Of a DNA stretch of 64,000 nt, positions 58,026 to 64,000 are shown piece after piece. Each line of letters begins with the position of its first letter. Within the stretch, counting starts at the first letter, position 1. The DNA comes from Janthinobacterium lividum. Its GTDB lineage: Bacteria > Pseudomonadota > Gammaproteobacteria > Burkholderiales > Burkholderiaceae_D. The DNA is taken from contig NZ_JAAOLY010000011.1 in NCBI RefSeq assembly GCF_011601275.1, positions 1 to 64,000 on the forward strand. The letters are read 5' to 3'. A program made the position numbers and the translations under genes. Below the pieces are notes generated by a model that saw only the letters and a list, made by a program, of their open reading frames with translations, did not search any database and was not told where the DNA came from.

Positions 58026-61000
58026 ATGAATCAGGCAGAACAGCAGCGCCTCCTGGCTATCCTGGAGTATTGGCACAAGATCGAATTCTTTATCCCGTTT
58101 GACCTGAATCAAATCACGGACGTTGAAGACCAGTCCACCGTGCGTCTCCTGCACCGCGAACAGCTGGCGCAATTGCCGCCGCAGTTCTCCACGCAATGGC
58201 AAGTACCGTCTGACCGCGAGATCGATGGCTTCTCATTGTTCCTCGGCGTCTTCGACAAGGCTGAAATCAACAAAGCTTGCCCGCCGGCCAACGGCCCGGA
58301 AAACATTGCCGAAACAGAAAAAACAGAACTGCTGGGACGCTCGTGCTTTGCCCGCATCAATCTCAATGCGCTGGGCGAGCCGCAGTTCGACCCCGTGTCC
58401 GTGTCAACGTTGCCGTGGGCGCTGGGCCGTGCCCGCACGCCGGACTGGTCGGGCCTGAGCCTGGACGCCTTCAGCGACAGCCAGCTGGCGCTGCAGGACA
58501 GCCTGCGCAACTTCGCGGCAAGCCGCACGCCACAGCAAGTGACGGACGAGGCAGGCAATGTCTCGTCTCCCCTGTCCGGCATGGAAATCGCGGCCCTGGC
58601 CGACTTGATGCGCGACTGGGCCGGCTTCCACCCGTTGGCCGGCCAGCCGCTGGCCGTGCTGGAATTGCGCACACGCAAGAAACGCGCCGCTGCCGACCCG
58701 GCCGATGCGCTTGAGAACAGCCAGAACCGCACGCTGGACTTTGGCGACGTCGCGGAACCGTCGATCGATATCCTCAACAGTTTTTACCTGGATGACCTGG
58801 AACAGATCATCCGCGCCTTGCGTGGCGGCAAGCTGCCCGCGACGGTCGCAGCCTACCTGACGCCGCTGGCGCAGGATGAGCGCATCGACCTGTACAGTCC
58901 GGCCGGACGCCAGGCGCTGGCCGCCATGCTCAATCCGGGCAATATGAACCGGGGACACTGGCTGGAAGACGCCAGCTACGCCATGAGCCTGATGCAGCAG
59001 TTCGCCATCCACGGCGCGCGCACGGGCTTGAGCGAGCGGGGCATCTTTTCCGTCAACGGTCCGCCGGGCACGGGCAAGACGACCTTGTTGCGCGAATTAT
59101 TCGCCGACAACATCGTGCGCCGCGCCAGCGTGCTGGCCTGCCTGGACCGCGCCGGCGACGCCTTCATCGGCAAGGTGGCCGTGGCCTTCGAAGGCGTGCG
59201 CGACCCGATCACCATCGCCCGCTTGCGCCCGGAACTGACGGGCTTTGAAATGGTCGTCGCCTCGTCGAACAATGCAGCGGTGGAAAATATTTCCGGCGAC
59301 CTGCCAAAACCTAAGCAGCTGGGCAAGGAATGGGCGCGCACGCGCTACTTTGAAAGCGTGGCGCGCCGGGTCGTGGCCGATGGCAATGGCGCCAATCGCG
59401 CCCTGGACGAGGCGGAAGCGCCATGGGGCTTGATGTCCTGTGCACTGGGCAACAGCGCGAACCGCCGCCGCTTCGTCAGCAATTTTTATGACGACGACTG
59501 GGACAAGACCACGGCGCGCAAGACGCCGAACGCGCAAAATATCCGCCAGTGGCTGGCCAGCTACCAGGGCGTCAGCTTCGCCCAGGCGGCGCGCGAGTTT
59601 CGTGAGACGGAACACGTGGTGGAAAAAGCCCTGGCCGAGCACGCCCAGTACGCGGCCTTGTGGCAAGCCGTGGGCACTTGCACGGAAGCAGACTTCATGC
59701 AGGCCAGCCAGCAGGCGCTGATTGCTGCCGAGCAGGAGATGGATGCGGCGAATGGCGCCCTGTCCGGCGCGCTGGCGCAGCAGGACACCCTGCTCGCCAG
59801 CAAGAAGGAATTGCTGGAAGAGGAGCGCCTGGTGGCGCTGACGCAGCCCGGCTTCTTTGCCCGCCTGTTCCGCACGGCACCGGCGCGCACCTACAAGGAT
59901 GCCGTCGTCGCCAATGCCGAAGCGCAACGCCAGGCCGCGCGCGATGTCTCCGCCATCAAGCTGCTGCTGAAGGGAGAACTGGAGCCGCGCTGCGAACGCG
60001 CCCGCAACAGCCTGCACGTCGCCCTGCGCACGGCGCAATCGCGCCAGCGCGAATGGGATGACAGCACGGAACTGCTGCGCCGCGCGCGCATGCGCTTTCC
60101 CACCATCATTGCGCCAGCGACCCTGGACGAGCTGGACGGCGACGCCCTGCAAATTGGCGGCCTGTGGCATGAACCGGCCCTGGCCCGCCTGCGCTCACGC
60201 CTGTTCGCCAAGGCCCTGGCCCTGCATGAAGCGTGGCTGGCGGAAGTGGCAAAGAAAGGCGGTCCCGGCTTTGGCGGCAACTTGCTGGCCGTCTCCAAAT
60301 TGCTGAAAAACAAGCGCGCCTATGACCAGTCGCACATCGCCATGGTCTGGCACAGCCTGTTCATGGTCGTGCCCGTCGTGTCGACGACGTTTGCCTCGTT
60401 CGCGCGCCAGTTCCAGGGCATGGGTCCCGAATCGCTGGGCTGGCTGTTCATCGATGAAGCGGGCCAGGCCGTGCCGCAAGCGGCGCTGGGCAGCCTGTGG
60501 CGCGCGAAACGTGCTGTCGTCGTGGGCGACCCGCTGCAGATCGAGCCCGTGTTCACGGTGCCGAGCCGCCTCGTGCAAACCTTGTCGGCCCTGTCGCCGC
60601 ACACGCAGGATGGCAGTTATGCGCCGACTTCCGTGTCCGTGCAGACGCTGGCCGACAAGGCCAACCGCTATGGCGCAACTGTCGGCACCAATAGCACGCA
60701 ACCGCTGTGGATAGGCAGCCCCCTGCGCGTACACCGCCGCTGCGTGGAACCGATGTTTTCGCTGGCCAACGCCATCGCCTACGAAGACAAGATGGTCTAC
60801 GGCTTGAGCGAGCGCACACCGCCGGCCGGCGCGCGGGGACTCACGCGTGGTCCCAGCTGCTGGATCGACGCCGCCGGTCCTGTCAGCTACAAGCAGGTCG
60901 TGCCCGTGCAACTCGATTTCGTGCTGGAAGTGCTGCTGAAGCTGTATCGCCGCGACGGCAAGCTGCCCGAGATGTATGTGATCACGCCGTTCAAGGCCGT

Positions 61001-61364
61001 ACGCAACGAATTGCGTTCGCGCATCGTCGACATGGACTGGGACCGCCGCCTCGGCTATGGCAAGGCGCCGACGGCCCGCGAATTGCGCCAGTGGAGCAGA
61101 CAGATGGTGGGCACAGTGCACACCTTTCAGGGCAAGGAGCAAAGCGTCGTGATGCTGGTCCTCGGCGCCGACGACAGCACGGCTGGCGCCGCGCAATGGG
61201 CGGCGGCCACGCCGAACCTGCTCAACGTGGCCCTGACGCGCGCGCAGCACTATGTGTACATCGTCGGCAACCCGCTGCTGTGGGGGCAATTGCCGCACTT
61301 TGCACCGGCCTGCGCGCAATTGCCGCATACGGGCATGCATGAGTTTTTGGTGGAGATGGGGTAG
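58026..61364 (+). CDS. Large SF1 (Upf1-like) helicase
   Basis: The 1112-residue protein has an N-terminal region of about 330 residues without a recognised domain, then an AAA_11/AAA_12 helicase core split by a long insert: Walker A GPPGTGKT (345-352), a helical, probably coiled-coil insert (about 530-700), DEAGQA (810-815), GDPLQ, and C-terminal TVHTFQGKEQSVVMLVLG and LNVALTRAQHYVYIVG. It should be an ATP-dependent DNA or RNA helicase; defence or repair roles are possible but unproven. Composition matches the neighbours. Its stop codon lies inside palindromic repeat copy 2. The longer open frame from 57633 overlaps the receptor gene and is rejected. Confidence 0.88.
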   Translation: MNQAEQQRLLAILEYWHKIEFFIPFDLNQITDVEDQSTVRLLHREQLAQLPPQFSTQWQVPSDREIDGFSLFLGVFDKAEINKACPPANGPENIAETEKTELLGRSCFARINLNALGEPQFDPVSVSTLPWALGRARTPDWSGLSLDAFSDSQLALQDSLRNFAASRTPQQVTDEAGNVSSPLSGMEIAALADLMRDWAGFHPLAGQPLAVLELRTRKKRAAADPADALENSQNRTLDFGDVAEPSIDILNSFYLDDLEQIIRALRGGKLPATVAAYLTPLAQDERIDLYSPAGRQALAAMLNPGNMNRGHWLEDASYAMSLMQQFAIHGARTGLSERGIFSVNGPPGTGKTTLLRELFADNIVRRASVLACLDRAGDAFIGKVAVAFEGVRDPITIARLRPELTGFEMVVASSNNAAVENISGDLPKPKQLGKEWARTRYFESVARRVVADGNGANRALDEAEAPWGLMSCALGNSANRRRFVSNFYDDDWDKTTARKTPNAQNIRQWLASYQGVSFAQAAREFRETEHVVEKALAEHAQYAALWQAVGTCTEADFMQASQQALIAAEQEMDAANGALSGALAQQDTLLASKKELLEEERLVALTQPGFFARLFRTAPARTYKDAVVANAEAQRQAARDVSAIKLLLKGELEPRCERARNSLHVALRTAQSRQREWDDSTELLRRARMRFPTIIAPATLDELDGDALQIGGLWHEPALARLRSRLFAKALALHEAWLAEVAKKGGPGFGGNLLAVSKLLKNKRAYDQSHIAMVWHSLFMVVPVVSTTFASFARQFQGMGPESLGWLFIDEAGQAVPQAALGSLWRAKRAVVVGDPLQIEPVFTVPSRLVQTLSALSPHTQDGSYAPTSVSVQTLADKANRYGATVGTNSTQPLWIGSPLRVHRRCVEPMFSLANAIAYEDKMVYGLSERTPPAGARGLTRGPSCWIDAAGPVSYKQVVPVQLDFVLEVLLKLYRRDGKLPEMYVITPFKAVRNELRSRIVDMDWDRRLGYGKAPTARELRQWSRQMVGTVHTFQGKEQSVVMLVLGADDSTAGAAQWAAATPNLLNVALTRAQHYVYIVGNPLLWGQLPHFAPACAQLPHTGMHEFLVEMG

Positions 61365-61448
61365 GCCGGATTAGCGCAGCGTAATCCGACAATATTGTTG
61401 GCGCTGCGGTGATGTCGGATTACGCGCTTGCGCGCTAATCCGACCTAC
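61361..61448. repeat. Dispersed palindromic repeat, copy 2
   Basis: The 88-bp unit starts GTAGGCCGGATTAGCGCAGC and ends GCGCTAATCCGACCTAC, with an inner inverted pair around TAATCCGACAATATT. Its first 30 bases are nearly identical to copy 1 at 35000. It supplies the stop codon of the helicase gene and the last codons and stop of the convergent histidine kinase gene. Confidence 0.85.
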
Positions 61449-62853
61449 TGTCCTCAAGCGGAAACACTAAAGTAAACGTCGTGGCGGCCGCATCGGACGC
61501 GACCGTCGCGCTGCCGCCATGCAACTGCATGATGGCCGTGACGATGGCCAGCCCTAAGCCTGTGGAAGCGGCCGAGTCGCTGCGGGCCGGGTCGGCGCGG
61601 TAGAAACGCTCGAACAAATGGGGCAAGTGGCGCGCGGGGATGGCGGGACCGAGGTTGCTCACGCTTAGTTCCACGCCCTCGCTCATCGCATGCGAGCGTA
61701 ATAAAATTGTGCTGCCCGGCGCCGCGTGGCGGATGGCGTTCGACAGTAAATTGCCCAGCGCGCGGCGCAGCAGTTGTGGCTCGGCCGTCACATTGCCGCT
61801 GCCGTGGCAAGCCAGCGCCAGCTCGCGCTCTTCGGCCAGTCCTTCAAAGAAATCGGCCAGCCTTAAAAACTCGTCCTGCACGGGCAAGACTTGCTTGACG
61901 AGCACCATTTCATCCTGCTGCGCGCGCGCCAGAAACAGCATGCTGTCGATCATGCGCGACAGCCGTTCCAGCTCCTCCACATTCGACGATACCAGCTGTT
62001 CATACTCATGCGCGCTGCGCGGACGGGCCAGCATCACTTGGCTTTGCCCCAGCAGATTGGTGACGGGCGTGCGGAATTCATGCGCCAGGTCGGCGGAAAA
62101 TTGCGACAGCCGCGCATAGCCTTCCTGCAGCCGCGCCAGCATGGCATTCAAGGCCTGGATCAGCGGCAGCAATTCGGTGGGCGCGCCGCGCGCATCGAGT
62201 TGCTGCTCCAGCTTGCCTGGCCGCACGAGGGCCGCGTGGGCGGCGATATTGCGCAACGGCCGCAATCCCCGCAGCAGCATCAGGCTCGCCAACAGGGCCG
62301 CCACCAGCGCGCTGACGGCAACGGAGACAACAATCTGCCAGCGGTAGGCGGCGAACATGGCCGTGCGGTCGCCGTAGACCCTGGCAACAGAGATATCCGC
62401 CATCTGCGCCGGGTCGCCGATGCGTGCGCTGGCCGCCACCACGCGTGCGGGATAGCCGTCGCGGCTGGTCCAGCTGACGATGTCGCTGTTTGTCACGGGC
62501 GCATCGACGGCGACAGGAACAGGATGCGCCACCGTCTCGCCGTTCGGGTTGACATCGATCAAACGCGTGCCATCGGCACGCACGATGCGCACCAGGGAAT
62601 TCTCTTGTCCGCTCATGGTGTCGCGGAAATACTGGGGCCGTTCGCGGATGATGTCGAGGGTGCCCGCATTGCCCAGCAATTGCTGGATCTGCCGCAGTTT
62701 ACCCAGCAACAAAATATCGTCGCGGCGCTCGATTTCCGCCACGAACGAGCGGTACAAATGCATGCCCAGCCCAGCCGACACGAGCGCAACGATCAGCACG
62801 AAGACGAGCGTGACGCGCAGGGTCAGCGAGCGGCGGAGTTGCGCCAGCTTCAT
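61435..62853 (-). CDS. CusS-like sensor histidine kinase
   Basis: The 472-residue kinase has two membrane segments (about 12-35 and 173-195), a periplasmic sensor of about 135 residues, HAMP, an H-box DLAHEFRTP (H258), an N-box LLSNAIRHA and a [10 protein letters not shown]-box. It belongs to the heavy-metal sensor kinase group (CusS/IrlS) and should phosphorylate the response regulator encoded upstream, which it overlaps by ATGA. Its ligand may be a metal or a redox cue. The last codons come from a palindromic repeat. Confidence 0.9.
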   Translation of the reverse strand: MKLAQLRRSLTLRVTLVFVLIVALVSAGLGMHLYRSFVAEIERRDDILLLGKLRQIQQLLGNAGTLDIIRERPQYFRDTMSGQENSLVRIVRADGTRLIDVNPNGETVAHPVPVAVDAPVTNSDIVSWTSRDGYPARVVAASARIGDPAQMADISVARVYGDRTAMFAAYRWQIVVSVAVSALVAALLASLMLLRGLRPLRNIAAHAALVRPGKLEQQLDARGAPTELLPLIQALNAMLARLQEGYARLSQFSADLAHEFRTPVTNLLGQSQVMLARPRSAHEYEQLVSSNVEELERLSRMIDSMLFLARAQQDEMVLVKQVLPVQDEFLRLADFFEGLAEERELALACHGSGNVTAEPQLLRRALGNLLSNAIRHAAPGSTILLRSHAMSEGVELSVSNLGPAIPARHLPHLFERFYRADPARSDSAASTGLGLAIVTAIMQLHGGSATVASDAAATTFTLVFPLEDSRSD

Positions 62854-63560
62854 GCGGCCGCGCCGTTGTCAGGTATCGTGGGCGAGCGTAATTCGCAGAC
62901 ATAGCCCATGCCTCGCAAAGTGTGGATCAGCTTGGGTTCGAACGGGTCGTCGAGCTTGCTGCGCAGGCGGCGGATGGCCGCGTCGATGACGTTGGTGTCG
63001 CTCTCGAAATTGATATCCCACACTTGCGAGGCGATGATGGAACGTGACAATACCTCGCCCTGGCGCCGCGCCAATAAATGCAGCAAGCCGAATTCCTTCG
63101 CCGTCAGGGCGATGCGCTGGCCTTGCCGGCTGACCTTGCGTTTCATCACGTCGATTTCCATGTCGCCGATGCGGATGACATCGTCTTCGCGCGGCGGCCC
63201 GCGCCGCAGCAGGGTGCGGATGCGCGCCACCAGTTCGGCAAACGCGAACGGTTTCACAAGGTAATCATCGGCGCCCAGTTCCAGCCCTTTCACGCGGTCC
63301 TGCACTTCGTCGCGCGCCGTGAGGAAGATCACGGGTACGTCCGCGCCGCCCTCCTGCAGCCGCAGCGCGCGCAAGACTTGCCAGCCGTCCATGATGGGCA
63401 GCATCACGTCGAGCACGATGAGATCGGGTGACTCCGTACTTGCCATGTGCAAGCCGTCGCGGCCATTGCGCGCCAGGCTCACCGTAAAGCCGGACTCGGC
63501 CAGGCCGCGCAGCAGATAGTCGCCCGTCTTCGGTTCGTCTTCGATTACCAGGATGCGCAT
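62850..63560 (-). CDS. CusR-like response regulator
   Basis: The 236-residue regulator has a receiver domain with D51 (LIVLDVMLP) and KPFAF, and a winged-helix OmpR/PhoB DNA-binding domain ([54 protein letters not shown]), typical of heavy-metal regulators. ATG at 63560 is preferred; a GTG two codons upstream is possible. It is divergent from the exported GlcG/HbpS-like gene 138 bases away. Confidence 0.92.
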   Translation of the reverse strand: MRILVIEDEPKTGDYLLRGLAESGFTVSLARNGRDGLHMASTESPDLIVLDVMLPIMDGWQVLRALRLQEGGADVPVIFLTARDEVQDRVKGLELGADDYLVKPFAFAELVARIRTLLRRGPPREDDVIRIGDMEIDVMKRKVSRQGQRIALTAKEFGLLHLLARRQGEVLSRSIIASQVWDINFESDTNVIDAAIRRLRSKLDDPFEPKLIHTLRGMGYVCELRSPTIPDNGAAA

Positions 63561-63605
63561 GGCCACTTTCTAAAGAGAATATAAAACCATTTTACGCCGC
63601 GTGCA

Positions 63606-63641
63606 GATCGCCGCGGATGATAAAAATGTCATGCGGCGATC
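63606..63641. promoter_or_regulatory. Inverted repeat between the two-component genes and the HbpS-like gene
   Basis: GATCGCCGC (63606-63614) and GCGGCGATC (63633-63641) form a perfect 9-bp inverted repeat around an 18-base spacer that itself contains ATGA and TCAT arms. It sits midway in the divergent gap and could be the operator of the response regulator. Confidence 0.45.
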
Positions 63642-63698
63642 ATCTTCTCGTAGGGCAAGACTGGCCATACTGGCGCCATCTTGTTTCCTGGACGCCAC

Positions 63699-64000
63699 AT
63701 GAAAACCCTTCTTTTTGGTACTACTCTGCTGTGCCTGCTGGCCAGCCCCGCCCACGCCCAGCTGCGCAAGGTCGATGACCTTTCGCTGGCGGCGGCCAAC
63801 AAGCTGGCCGGCGCGGCCATGGCCGCTTGCCAGGCGCAAGGCCGGCATATCGTCGTCACCGTGCTGGACCGTGGCGGCAATATTGTCGCCGTGCAGCGCG
63901 CCGATGGCGTCGGGCCGCACAACACGGATGCCAGCCGGCGCAAGGCCTACACGGCCCTGTCCACCAAGAATGATACCCAGGCGCTGGCCGTGGCCGCGCG
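63699..64000 (+). CDS. Exported GlcG/HbpS-like haem-binding protein (partial)
   Basis: The frame begins MKTLLFGTTLLCLLASPAHAQ, a signal peptide, and continues as a GlcG/HbpS (DUF336) domain: LSLAAANKLAGAAMAACQAQGRHIVVTVLDRGGNIVAVQRADGVGPHNTDASRRKAYTALS. It runs off the right edge. Members bind haem or small molecules; in Streptomyces the secreted HbpS modulates the SenS-SenR two-component system, and here the gene is divergent from a two-component system. Confidence 0.85.
   Translation, partial: MKTLLFGTTLLCLLASPAHAQLRKVDDLSLAAANKLAGAAMAACQAQGRHIVVTVLDRGGNIVAVQRADGVGPHNTDASRRKAYTALSTKNDTQALAVAA

Overview
The window reads as a chromosomal segment of a high-G+C betaproteobacterium of the Oxalobacteraceae type (Janthinobacterium, Duganella or Massilia are the nearest guesses). 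That placement rests on the rRNA leader and 16S 5' end, the protein style of the housekeeping genes and the abundance of sensory genes; it is an inference, not a search result. The window spans the chromosomal replication origin. The classical order mnmE - yidC - yidD - rnpA - rpmH - oriC - dnaA - dnaN - gyrB lies at about 27.8-37.6 kb. Most highly expressed genes, including the rRNA operon at the left edge, are transcribed away from the origin.

Left of the origin, on the minus strand, are the 5' end of a 16S rRNA gene with its leader and a complete five-gene yfaA-yfaT-yfaS-yfaQ-yfaP operon (445-9698) in which every gene overlaps the next. It encodes a periplasmic alpha-2-macroglobulin with a thioester motif, together with proteins that look like peptidoglycan enzymes. 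On the plus strand follow a B12/radical SAM protein, an MCE-type lipid ABC transporter (permease, ATPase, MCE protein, auxiliary lipoprotein) coupled to a VanZ-like protein, a [2Fe-2S] ferredoxin, an alpha/beta hydrolase and a DD-carboxypeptidase. A three-subunit gluconate/glucose dehydrogenase (cytochrome c, FAD-GMC subunit, Tat-exported small subunit) runs on the minus strand, opposite a TetR regulator. An aldo-keto reductase, PssA, a CAP-domain lipoprotein, an Hpt protein and small Cys-rich or exported proteins lead to the origin block.

Immediately right of gyrB lies the clearest accessory gene: a 1285-residue protein (37702-41559) that joins a SAM methyltransferase, a PLD-type nuclease, an SF2 helicase, a LexA/S24-like domain and a DUF3427-like C-terminus. 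Its base composition is visibly lower in G+C than its neighbours. It is the best candidate for an uncharacterised, single-polypeptide genome-defence system. Beyond it are a diguanylate cyclase, an exported protein, an AI-2E family transporter, two chemoreceptors that both end in a CheR/CheB-tethering-like pentapeptide, a MORN/YwqK-like repeat protein, several transporters and regulators (EamA, AraC, MarC, MFS, LysR), a DinB-like protein, a beta-lactamase-fold hydrolase and a large SF1 helicase.

The right edge holds a CusRS-type two-component system facing a truncated exported GlcG/HbpS-like protein. Non-coding structure includes two copies of a dispersed palindromic repeat (35000-35080 and 61361-61448), a 156-bp inverted-repeat element (27011-27166), four good intrinsic terminators and DnaA boxes. 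Only the first 55 bases of an rRNA gene are present; I saw no tRNA, CRISPR array or insertion sequence. Coordinates of starts were chosen by ribosome binding sites, overlaps and family lengths, and sometimes differ from the longest open frame.
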